A stretch of 64,000 nt of DNA from G963677325 sp963810555 (GTDB lineage Bacteria > Bacteroidota > Bacteroidia > Bacteroidales > Prolixibacteraceae): contig CAWENX010000007.1 in NCBI GenBank assembly GCA_963810555.1, positions 434,001 to 498,000 of the forward strand, given 5' to 3'. Of the stretch, positions 1 through 7,689 are shown in pieces. The translations under genes were made by a program, and so were the position numbers. The notes beneath the pieces are model-generated. The model searched no databases. It was not told the DNA's origin and saw only the letters and a list, made by a program, of their open reading frames with translations. How positions within the stretch are numbered: position 1 is the stretch's first letter; each line of letters opens with the position of its first letter.

Positions 1-705
1 ATAGAGTTGTGCGGCCTGTTTCCTGTAAAATTTAGTATAGACTGACAATTCAGGATTAAAAAATAATACAGCTTCGCCTAACATCATCCCGTTTTTGGTT
101 CCTCCGAATGAGAGCACATCCACTCCTGCATCGACAGTAAATTCCCTGAAATTTAATCCCAGCGAAACTGCCGCATTTGAGATTCTTGCTCCATCCATAT
201 GTAAAAACATTCCGTGTTCATGAATCAGGTCTGCCAGTTCCCTGATTTCCTTGACATTATAAACAGTTCCCATTTCTGTGGCCTGGGTGATACTGACAAT
301 GCCGGGCTGGGAGTGGTGTTCAAAGTCAAAACCATGCAGGTGCCTTTCAATAAGTGAAGGGCTGATTTTGCCGTCAGACGTAGGAATGGATATAACCTTA
401 CATCCGGTAAACTTCTCCGGTGCACCGCATTCATCTGTGTGAATATGTGAAGTTTCAGCACAAATTATCGAATTGAAAGAGTGAGACAGTGACATTAAGC
501 CAAGAATATTTGCACCTGTTCCGGTCAGCACGAAAAATACTTCTGTGGATTCGCCGAATTCATTTTTAAAGAGTCTGACCGACTCCCGGGTCCAATCATC
601 ATCCCCATATCCGATTGAATGACCAATGTTTGAATTTCCAATCGCTTTTAATATTGCCGGGTGGATACCTGCATTATTGTCACTCGCAAAGCCTCTTTTT
701 GACAT
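1..705 (-). CDS. ltaE: Low-specificity L-threonine aldolase, C-terminus cut by window edge
   Basis: PLP-dependent beta-eliminating lyase family that cleaves L-threonine/L-allo-threonine to glycine and acetaldehyde in the cytoplasm. The 235 visible codons begin MSKRGFASDNNAGIHPA, the usual start of this family, at the ATG 703-705. They include the active-site segment HMDGARISNA and the PLP-lysine motif SFGGTKNG. A full-length protein is about 340 residues, so roughly the last 100 lie before base 1. The gene is divergent from the photolyase gene, with about 230 bp between the two starts. No operon partner is visible. The fold-type I motif set is clear; the exact substrate preference is family knowledge, not seen. 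Confidence 0.9.
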   Translation of the reverse strand, partial: MSKRGFASDNNAGIHPAILKAIGNSNIGHSIGYGDDDWTRESVRLFKNEFGESTEVFFVLTGTGANILGLMSLSHSFNSIICAETSHIHTDECGAPEKFTGCKVISIPTSDGKISPSLIERHLHGFDFEHHSQPGIVSITQATEMGTVYNVKEIRELADLIHEHGMFLHMDGARISNAAVSLGLNFREFTVDAGVDVLSFGGTKNGMMLGEAVLFFNPELSVYTKFYRKQAAQLY

Positions 706-932
706 CACTTCAGAAGATTTATTGTTTTCGTATTTTGTTGTTTGTGATCACTTAACTCTGATTTATAACCAATAGTATGCAAAAGTATATTTTGTAATCG
801 GGTTTTTGTTATCTTTCCTATGCTTAAAATTAAAATGAAAGTTTAATAAGTGATGGATTTTTCATGTAGGATTAAAATAAGAGTGTTTTTTGAATCACTT
901 TACAGGTATTGAAAATTTGCAGATTGGGATAT

Positions 933-2258
933 ATGATAAAAAAAGAAAAAACAGTCGTTAATCTTTTCTGGATGCGGCGTGATCTGAGACTGGAGGATAA
1001 CACCGGACTGTATCATCTATTGCGTGCCAGAAAGAATGTATTGCCTTTATACATTTTTAATCCGGATATAATTGAAAGAACTGAGTTTCGTCCTGTTCAA
1101 AGAGTTAATTTTATTTATAAAAGTTTACAGGAAATTAAAACTCAACTGGAAAAGATGGGATCAAGCCTCCTGGTGGTTTATGGAAAACCTTTGGAGGTGT
1201 TTAAAAATCTTCTTTCAGAATATCAGATTTGCAGTGTTTACTGTAACCGTGATTATGATCCTGATTCTATCTCTCTGGATTTATATGTTGAAAGATTTCT
1301 TAAAAATAACAGAATTGATTTTTTCTCATTTAAAGATCATATACTTTTTGAAAAAGATGAATTGATAAAGGACGATGGGAAACCTTATACTGTATTCACC
1401 TCATATAAGAAAAAATTTATGGAGAAATACAATAATGAAATGGTCCGTTCCTTTAATACTGCTCAATTTTTCCATAATTTTATACAAATCAGGCCTCAGA
1501 AGATGCCATCCCTTAAAGAAATTGGTTTTGAATGGGAGGATTTTAATTTTCCTTCTAAAAAACTTCCGGAAAAGCTTCTCGAAACTTATGCTGTGAATCG
1601 TGATTACCCTTCAAGAAACGGGACATCTAAGCTTAGTATACATCTTCGTTTTGGAACAATCAGCATCCGGTATGTAACCGCACTCGCAGTGCTTCATTCA
1701 GAAGTATTTTTAAGTCAGCTTGTTTGGCGTAATTTCTTCAATCAGATTTTATGGTTTTTTCCACATGTTGTAACAAAAGCGTTTAAAACTGAATACGACA
1801 ATATACGTTGGGAGAACAATCTTGATCACTTTTATGCCTGGTGTGAGGGTAAGACAGGTTATCCTTTTGTTGATGCCGGGATGCGTGAACTTAATAAAAC
1901 AGGCTATATGCATAACAGGCTGCGAATGGTGACTGCAAGTTTTTTATGTAAACATTTACTCATAGACTGGCGTTGGGGAGAGGCTTATTTCGCCGGTAAA
2001 CTTAACGATTATGATTTGGCTTTAAATAATGGCGGATGGCAATGGTGTGCAGGTTCAGGTTGTGATGCTGCTCCTTATTTCAGAGTTTTTAATCCTGAAT
2101 TGCAAGCTCAAAAATTTGATACCCATTATGAATACATACGAAAATGGATTCCTGAATTTGGATCATCTGTATATCCTCAGCCTGTAATAGATCATAAATT
2201 TGCACATGAACGGGCGATACAAAGATACAGGCAGGGAATAAAACTTCACTTTGATTAA
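933..2258 (+). CDS. phrB: Deoxyribodipyrimidine photolyase (class I CPD type)
   Basis: Light-driven DNA repair flavoprotein that splits cyclobutane pyrimidine dimers. The N-terminal Rossmann antenna domain starts with the family motif FWMRRDLRLEDN. The C-terminal FAD domain shows GTSKLSIHLRFG (phosphate/FAD contact), WRNFF, GYPFVDAGMREL, MHNRLRMV, and the electron-transfer-chain segment NDYDLALNNGGWQW. At 441 residues it is slightly shorter than E. coli PhrB (about 470) but all core blocks are present. An upstream TTG at 909 would add eight residues; the ATG at 933 is preferred because MIKKEK directly precedes the conserved first strand. It is a monocistronic gene. A cryptochrome or (6-4) enzyme is less likely given the bacterial class I pattern. 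Confidence 0.92.
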   Translation: MIKKEKTVVNLFWMRRDLRLEDNTGLYHLLRARKNVLPLYIFNPDIIERTEFRPVQRVNFIYKSLQEIKTQLEKMGSSLLVVYGKPLEVFKNLLSEYQICSVYCNRDYDPDSISLDLYVERFLKNNRIDFFSFKDHILFEKDELIKDDGKPYTVFTSYKKKFMEKYNNEMVRSFNTAQFFHNFIQIRPQKMPSLKEIGFEWEDFNFPSKKLPEKLLETYAVNRDYPSRNGTSKLSIHLRFGTISIRYVTALAVLHSEVFLSQLVWRNFFNQILWFFPHVVTKAFKTEYDNIRWENNLDHFYAWCEGKTGYPFVDAGMRELNKTGYMHNRLRMVTASFLCKHLLIDWRWGEAYFAGKLNDYDLALNNGGWQWCAGSGCDAAPYFRVFNPELQAQKFDTHYEYIRKWIPEFGSSVYPQPVIDHKFAHERAIQRYRQGIKLHFD

Positions 2259-2417
2259 CTTTAATGTGAAGTGCGGTGGAAAATAAAGTTAAGAATTTTA
2301 TACGTTGTGATGAAGAAGATCAGGCGTGATAATGATAAACATAATGAGATTAGTCGATTTTCGATTCAGATGTTGTGTCACCTTTAAAACACTTGTTGCA
2401 AATTTTGATATTATGAT

Positions 2418-2484
2418 TACAAGAGTGCGTAAGGTAAATACGGACTTAAAGCGGACTTAAAGCGGAGCAAACACGGAGTTGGAA
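2418..2484. repeat. 11-bp phased array F (CGG at 2441, 2452, 2463, 2474)
   Basis: CGG recurs at exactly 11-bp steps four times. Two successive 11-mers are identical (ACTTAAAGCGG) and the next two are diverged (AGCAAACACGG, then AGTTGGAA). Weaker in-phase TAC/GTA triplets precede them at 2418 and 2429. The sequence just after the array (AAACACGGAGTTGGAATT) resembles the 3' flank of array C near 47.7 kb. The gap 2259-2755 lies between convergent genes. Besides this array it holds only a start-less 35-codon open stretch and a decayed half of a TCCCGAAGCTTCGGGA palindrome near 2516-2530. Confidence 0.6.
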
Positions 2485-2755
2485 TTTTAAAGATATTGTT
2501 AAATATAATTCTGATTCTGAAGCTTCGGGACTTCTTTTCAAATTCAAGACTTATTTGAGAGGAAAACATAATGTTGATAAATTCAAATAATCTTGAAGAC
2601 TAACTGCCCGGAAAAGTCTTTTAGGTGAGAAGAACCATTTTAAAACATATGATCAACTTTTCAACTTTGGTTTCAAGCGCACTACACTTTAACTTTATTA
2701 TTGATTTACATTTGTCTTATATCTTAACAAAGTTTAAAATTGATCTTTAAATTGA

Positions 2756-4111
2756 TTATTCAAGCCTGTAATTGATAATTAAATGCCTACTTTTCCCGGA
2801 CAAATAATTGTGTAGTATGTTTCTGACATCATGGTTATCCTGAAAGGGCTTAATACAATCGTGAAGGCTTTCATGATCATTATCAACATAATCCTCTGAG
2901 ATAAATCCGAAACCAATATATTTTCCATTTTCGATTTTTACGACCGATCTTTCTTCACAGGTACGTCCCTTGTCAATGATAAAGAAATTATCTGAAATGA
3001 ACTGAAAACGATTGATGGCCTTCTTAACACGCTGATTATATCTTTCAGGACTTTCTTTTCCCGTACACGCCCCATGGCAGGAATGAAACTGAGAAGGGAA
3101 ACACGCGCCGTCGATTTTCTCAAGGTGGCAGAGTTTTTTGCATAATTCATAGTTTTCGGCAATGATATGCAGCAAGTTCAATCCTTCCTTTTGAAAATGA
3201 AAAACCGTGATTGGAATGCCATCTTCATCAACACTTCTGATTTCTAAATTGAGATAACCATCTTCATCTTCAAAAGAATAAAGTCCCCAGTTGTTGGCCG
3301 ATCTCCTTTGCTTCCTGTTAAACAATGGCTTATTTTTTTTTATTTCTGCCGATTCCAGCAATAAGGCAACTAATTCGCTTCCTGTTTCTTCCCATGATAC
3401 ATCGGCTATTCTGTTGCGCATTTCAATTGCCCTTTTTGTTTTTGCATTGCTTAAATGAGACAATACCCTCTGGTGAATATCATTGCTTTTGCCAATATAA
3501 ATTATAGTGTCTTGATTATCAAAAAAGTAATATACTCCCGGTTTGCCGGGAAGAGAATCTATCTTTTCTTTGGTGAGAATATGAGTATGGTTTGAAAATA
3601 AATTGGTACCGTGTGTCAAATTGCGGGACAATAACAATTCAAAGAGTCTGACAGTGGCTTGAGCATCCCCCGCCGCACGGTGTCTGCCATTGATATCAAT
3701 TCCCAGGTCAGCGCATATATTTCCAAGAGAATAAGAGCGGTGTCCCGGCAACAGCTTGCGTGACAATTTTACTGTACACAATACTTTTCGTTTATAATCA
3801 TAACCCAGCCGTTTGTATTCTTCTTTTATAAATGAGTAATCAAACATAGCATTGTGTGCCACAAATATTTTGCCTGATGTCATTTCAACTATCTGCTTTG
3901 CCACTTCATAAAACTTCGGGGCTTCGGCAACCATTTCATTCGAGATACCTGTCAGACGAGTTATATTCCAGGGGATATAGCATTCGGGATTTATTAAGGT
4001 TGTAAAGGAATCCGTTACTCTTTCCCCGTTGTGAATGAAAAGGGCTATTTCCGTGATCTTGCCGTATTGTGCGCTCGTTCCGGTGGTTTCTATATCTATA
4101 ATGGCATACAT
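2756..4111 (-). CDS. DnaQ-type 3'-5' exonuclease fused to GIY-YIG (UvrC/Cho-like) nuclease
   Basis: A 451-residue two-nuclease fusion. Residues about 1-165 form a DEDDh exonuclease: IIDIETTG (Exo I), HNAMFD (Exo II) and HRAAGDAQAT (Exo III with His and Asp). Residues about 190-290 form a GIY-YIG domain: PGVYYFFD, IIYIGKSNDI, an Arg in QRVLSHL, and the catalytic-type Glu in ELVALLLESAEIKKNKP, as in UvrC/Cho. The remaining C-terminal 160 residues resemble no domain I can name; they contain CHLEKIDGACFPSQFHSCHGAC, a Cys/His-rich stretch also typical of Cho-like proteins. This architecture is familiar from Bacteroidota and probably acts in damage incision and trimming. It is not the replicative epsilon subunit, which lacks GIY-YIG. 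Confidence 0.85.
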   Translation of the reverse strand: MYAIIDIETTGTSAQYGKITEIALFIHNGERVTDSFTTLINPECYIPWNITRLTGISNEMVAEAPKFYEVAKQIVEMTSGKIFVAHNAMFDYSFIKEEYKRLGYDYKRKVLCTVKLSRKLLPGHRSYSLGNICADLGIDINGRHRAAGDAQATVRLFELLLSRNLTHGTNLFSNHTHILTKEKIDSLPGKPGVYYFFDNQDTIIYIGKSNDIHQRVLSHLSNAKTKRAIEMRNRIADVSWEETGSELVALLLESAEIKKNKPLFNRKQRRSANNWGLYSFEDEDGYLNLEIRSVDEDGIPITVFHFQKEGLNLLHIIAENYELCKKLCHLEKIDGACFPSQFHSCHGACTGKESPERYNQRVKKAINRFQFISDNFFIIDKGRTCEERSVVKIENGKYIGFGFISEDYVDNDHESLHDCIKPFQDNHDVRNILHNYLSGKSRHLIINYRLE

Positions 4112-4218
4112 GCCTGCAAATTTAATGCAGAAATGGTTTTATTTACAGTTAACAGTGAAAAGTAAACAGGCGAAAGAATCAGTTCATCAGCACATCAACT
4201 TCTACCACTTCAGAAGGA

Positions 4219-5043
4219 TTAAAGTAACTGGTTTTCGATATGTATCTTGATTTTTCTGTAAATTTCAAATACGAGGTCATTTTTTGGAAGAGTTTCATAA
4301 TACTGCCTCATATATTGTTTTTGATTCAACAATTGATAACTTTTTCTGAAATTGAGATCGAATACCCATGACATCTGGTAAAGAAGGTAATCATTAAATG
4401 TGCCTGTTTCATTTTTACCAATAATTCCCCCTTCAAGAATTTTCCGGCAGAGGGATTCGGTGATAATAGCCTTATCATTTAGCCCAAGCTCCATTGCAAG
4501 AAGAGACCTTTTTTTGTTGTTGATCAGGCTATCCGTCGTTGCTCTCCACAAATCCAATTTATCGGCATCACGAAGCAACCGGAGATAAAAATCGGCAGAA
4601 CTATGATCTTTTTTGGAAATTTCAGGGAGATGATGATTTCCTATAACCTCAGAAATATTGGTTTTGATAGATTCGTCCAGGGAATTAAATGTTTTATTTG
4701 TCATCAAATATTGAATACTTGCCTGGGCGTGGTCATATTTTCCCTTTTCGGTCTGATCCTGGTGAAGAATCCAGAATCTGCCTATATCATGTAACAAAGC
4801 AATAGCCTCGGCGGCATTTCTTTCACTTTGGCTTACTTCAAGCGAATCGGCCAGAATCAGAATGTTTTCCACAACCTTTTCAGCGTGGATAATATTTCTT
4901 AATACATAAAGGTCATCTTTGTAATGAACAGAAAGAAAGGGTTTTAAATAATTTTTAATATCACTTCTGAAAGCCTCTAAAGTATCCTTGTTGATCATTT
5001 CTTTTACCTTGTTTCCTGAAACAAAAATAATTGTTTCCAGCAT
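4219..5043 (-). CDS. HD-domain metal-dependent phosphohydrolase
   Basis: Predicted cytoplasmic HD-superfamily hydrolase of 274 residues. The HD signature is visible as HAEKVVEN (first His), ALLHDIGRF (His-Asp) and later GNHHLPE and RDADKLDLWRA, which supply further metal ligands. The first 15 residues are hydrophobic and unlike the family. The internal ATG at 4998 (MINKDTLEAF), preceded by AGGAAACAAGG, may be the true start. Substrate is unknown; relatives hydrolyse nucleotides or dNMPs. It lies in the same direction as the DnaQ fusion, 107 bp upstream of it, so co-transcription is possible but not shown. Confidence 0.8.
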   Translation of the reverse strand: MLETIIFVSGNKVKEMINKDTLEAFRSDIKNYLKPFLSVHYKDDLYVLRNIIHAEKVVENILILADSLEVSQSERNAAEAIALLHDIGRFWILHQDQTEKGKYDHAQASIQYLMTNKTFNSLDESIKTNISEVIGNHHLPEISKKDHSSADFYLRLLRDADKLDLWRATTDSLINNKKRSLLAMELGLNDKAIITESLCRKILEGGIIGKNETGTFNDYLLYQMSWVFDLNFRKSYQLLNQKQYMRQYYETLPKNDLVFEIYRKIKIHIENQLL

Positions 5044-5170
5044 ACTGAAGCATTAAAAATTACTATTTCAGAACATTTTTTTAGCTTTACATAAACGCAT
5101 ATTTTTAATTCGGATTTCTGATTTGAGATTTTCTGCTAAAGGAATATTGTTACTTTTGTAGCCTCATAGA

Positions 5171-5196
5171 AATTCGTAATTCGTAATTCGTAATTA
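5171..5196. repeat. Short direct repeat AATTCGT x3.5
   Basis: Three and a half tandem copies of the 7-mer AATTCGT sit just before the tRNA gene. The same word family (GAAATTCGTGTAATTCGTATT) recurs before the DUF502 gene near 6793 and before the dehydrogenase near 35560. They look like low-complexity intergenic filler typical of this genome; no function is claimed. Confidence 0.6.
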
Positions 5197-5202
5197 ATTA
5201 CC

Positions 5203-5274
5203 GGCCCCATAGTTTAATGGATAGAATGAAGGATTCCGGTTCCTTTGATCTGGGTTCGAATCCCGGTGGGGTCA
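5203..5274 (+). tRNA. tRNA-Arg (anticodon CCG)
   Basis: Cloverleaf read by eye. The acceptor stem GGCCCCA pairs with TGGGGTC (one G-T). The D arm contains the invariant-type AATGGATA. The anticodon stem AAGGA/TCCTT encloses loop TTCCGGT, giving CCG, which reads CGG (Arg). The variable loop is 4 nt, and the T arm CTGGG-TTCGAAT-CCCGG is canonical. The discriminator base is A and no CCA is encoded. The IS element begins about 50 bp downstream. Confidence 0.93.
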
Positions 5275-5322
5275 CAATAATTATCGAGAAAAATGAATTA
5301 TGAATTATGAGTGATAAATTTA

Positions 5323-6622
5323 GGGCCTCTCTAAAAACCTATTGTTGATATATAACTCTGATTGATAGTAATATGTGATTGTTTTTGTTGAATATTTTTA
5401 TAATTTAGCAAGAAAAAGGACTGACATAAAAAATGTAAATGTTATAGGACTCTTTGACGATCATTTTTTATTGGAAACTCTCAGTAAACTTGGAGATCCT
5501 CTGCAAAAACTTAATGAGTATATTGACTGGAATATATTTAAATTTCCATTAGATCAGTCTTTTATAAATGAGGCGAAAGATTTACTGAAAGGAGGAAGAC
5601 CTCCATTCAGTAAGCTGGTATTATTCAAAGCCCTGATCATATAAAGCTTGTATAATCTTTCTGATGATCAACACGAATTTCAGATTGTTGACAGGGCGAG
5701 TTTTAAGCGTTTTTTGGGATTGAAGAAAAGTGACAAGGTGCCTGACAGTAAAACATTTTGGTTATTCAGAGAGCAACTTATAGAAAAAGATGTGATCATA
5801 GGTTTGTTCAAAATCTTCAATGAAACCCTTGATGCAGCAGGAGTATTTGCAAACGAAGGTAAAATGGTAGATGCCAGCTTTGTGGAAGCCCCACGCCAAC
5901 GCAATACCCGTTAAGAAAACAAGTATATTAAAGAGACAGGGACAGCGCCACACGAGTGGAAAGTGAAGCCCCATAAATTAGCACAGAAGGATGTGGATGC
6001 CAGGTGGACAAAGAAAAACAACATAACCTTCTATGGATATAAAAATCATGTAAAAGCTGACACCAAGACAAAACTGATTGAGGAATATATAGTTACTGAT
6101 GCTTCTGTGCATGATTCGCAAGCGATGGAACAGTTGCTGACAGAGAAAGACAAGGGACAACCGCTTTATGCTGATAGCGCTTATACAGGAGAAGATCAGG
6201 AAACTGTTTGCAAAAAGAAAAAAGTCATCAACAAAATAAATGAGAAGGGATACCGCAACAAACCCTTAACCGAAGAACAGAAAGCCAACAACAAAGAGAA
6301 ATCCAGGACACGTGCCAGGGTTGAACACGTGTTCAGCTTTGTAGAAAACAGTATGCATGGCTCCATTATTCGTACTATTGGGATTGCAAGAGCAAAAGCA
6401 AAAATCGGAATGATGAACTTAACGTACAATATTTGTCGCTGTACTCAATTAAAAATAGTGGTTTCCATGGGATAGGTATGTCCAGATGTAAAAGACATAC
6501 TTTTGTATGTACCTGATATATAATATCATAAAAATAAGAGGGATATAAATAGATTTATTTTTAAACCTTTAAATCTATTTTAACTGAAAACAATATTAAA
6601 AAAGTAGTATTTAGAGGTGCCC
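5323..6622 (+). mobile_element. IS5-family-like insertion sequence, degenerate
   Basis: The ends form imperfect terminal inverted repeats. The left end reads GGGCCTCTCTAAAAACC and the right end, reverse-complemented, GGGCACCTCTAAATACT (13 of 17 match by eye). TTA flanks both ends (5320-5322 and 6623-6625), compatible with a 3-bp target duplication. One transposase frame fills the element. It inserted about 50 bp downstream of tRNA-Arg. The transposase carries two nonsense codons, so the copy cannot transpose unaided. Group assignment within IS5 is tentative. Confidence 0.8.
5375..6475 (+). pseudogene. IS5-type DDE transposase with two in-frame TAA codons
   Basis: A single reading frame of 366 codons is interrupted by TAA at 5642-5644 and 5912-5914; all three pieces are in the same frame, so these are nonsense substitutions and not frameshifts. 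Fragment 1 has the N-terminal helix-turn-helix region (RPPFSKLVLFKALI). Fragment 2 continues NLSDDQHEFQIVDRASFKRFLGL and ends in MVDASF, carrying the first Asp of the DDE triad. Fragment 3 carries YADSAYTGE (second Asp) and RARVEHVFSFVEN (Glu). Simple single-base reversions (TAA from CAA or GAA) would restore a full-length enzyme, so inactivation appears recent. GTG at 5375 is the likely start. Confidence 0.85.
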
Positions 6623-6684
6623 TTATTAATTTTTTATTTACTTACAGACTGACAGTCTTCATCTTAAAAAGCTTTAAAACACTG

Positions 6685-6700
6685 TCCCGCACGTGCGGGA
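6685..6700. repeat. Perfect 16-bp palindrome TCCCGCACGTGCGGGA
   Basis: A self-complementary 16-mer between the IS and the DUF502 gene. It belongs to a visible set of small palindromes in this window that share TCCCG...CGGGA ends but have different centres (51981, 62349, 62544, 47524). It could act as a transcript hairpin. The surrounding gap 6476-6815 holds only the IS right end and AT-rich sequence. Confidence 0.75.
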
Positions 6701-6815
6701 TTAAATTTCAAAATTTCGTATCTTTCGAATCAAAAATCTGCTAGGACAAACTGGTCGCACAGATCAACGAAACTAAAGGAGAAATAATAACAAGAAATTC
6801 GTGTAATTCGTATTT

Positions 6816-7415
6816 ATGAAAAAATTGGCGACTTATTTTCTTCAGGGACTCTTACTAGTTGGTCCTTTATTTGTGACAGGATATATTGTTTACAAAATAT
6901 TCCAGTTTCTGGACAGTATATTAAACACATACATAGAATGGTATCTGGGATTTGATATTCCGGGATTAGGTTTGCTATTAATATTCATCATTCTTGTTCT
7001 GTTGGGGATGGCAGGAGAGACAATTTTGGCGAGACCTGTAAAGAAAGTTATTGCCAGGACACTCGACAAATTACCTTTTCTTAAACTTATTTACACTTCA
7101 GTTAATGATATATTTTCAGCCTTTGTAGGAAAAGAAAAAAGATTTCACCATCCGGTCCTTGTACTGATCAACAAAGAGAATGATCTCTGGAAAATTGGTT
7201 TTATTACGAATGAAGCCCCTACAGGAATTGGTTTAACGGATATTGTCGCTGTTTACTTTCCACATTCCTATGCATTTTCGGGAGAAATATATTTCGTTCC
7301 AAATACAAGCATCAGGCAAATTTCTATGCGTCCGACCGACGCAATGAAATTCATCTTGTCCGGAGGTTTATCCGGTCAGGGAATTATTTTAAAAAACAAA
7401 TATGACAAAACCTGA
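6816..7415 (+). CDS. DUF502 family inner-membrane protein
   Basis: A 199-residue protein with two transmembrane helices. The first is about residues 8-28 (YFLQGLLLVGPLFVTGYIVY). The second is about 48-70 (IPGLGLLLIFIILVLLGMAG), followed by the family's conserved ARPVKKVIARTLDKLPFLKLIYTS region. The soluble part includes PHSYAFSGEIYFVP and the C-terminal block RPTDAMKFILSGG, characteristic of DUF502 proteins. Function of the family is unestablished. The start ATG follows an AATTCGTGTAATTCGTATTT repeat-like leader with no strong ribosome-binding site. No operon partner is visible. Confidence 0.85.
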   Translation: MKKLATYFLQGLLLVGPLFVTGYIVYKIFQFLDSILNTYIEWYLGFDIPGLGLLLIFIILVLLGMAGETILARPVKKVIARTLDKLPFLKLIYTSVNDIFSAFVGKEKRFHHPVLVLINKENDLWKIGFITNEAPTGIGLTDIVAVYFPHSYAFSGEIYFVPNTSIRQISMRPTDAMKFILSGGLSGQGIILKNKYDKT

Positions 7416-7689
7416 GAAAAGTAATTGGTGATTATTTTTTACCGGTCATTCATAATTCATCACTCCTCACTCATAATTCATATAAGCTGTTCCCTTGTTT
7501 TTTTATTGATTTCTCCTTAAAGTTATATTCGCATCTCGATATTTTATAGGATAATCCATAATGAGAACGAATTCTGATACTGAAATAACATTCTTTGATA
7601 AACTTTCGTAAAATCAATGATGTTAATTATTGAATCATAAAAGAGAGAGATTTTTGATTAATGATTTCTGATCACTAATTTTTATAAAA

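Noticed and set aside
2440..2595. Small gene after array F (KDIVKYNSDSEASGLLFKF)
   Set aside because: Preceded by an in-frame stop with no start codon and no ribosome-binding site; only about 35 codons; no family recognised.
5642..5914. Stop-codon recoding (TAA in transposase, TAG in the csgB-like gene)
   Set aside because: TAA and TAG terminate many clear genes in the window (for example 2258, 10281 and 32573 regions), so these are nonsense mutations or errors, not an alternative code.
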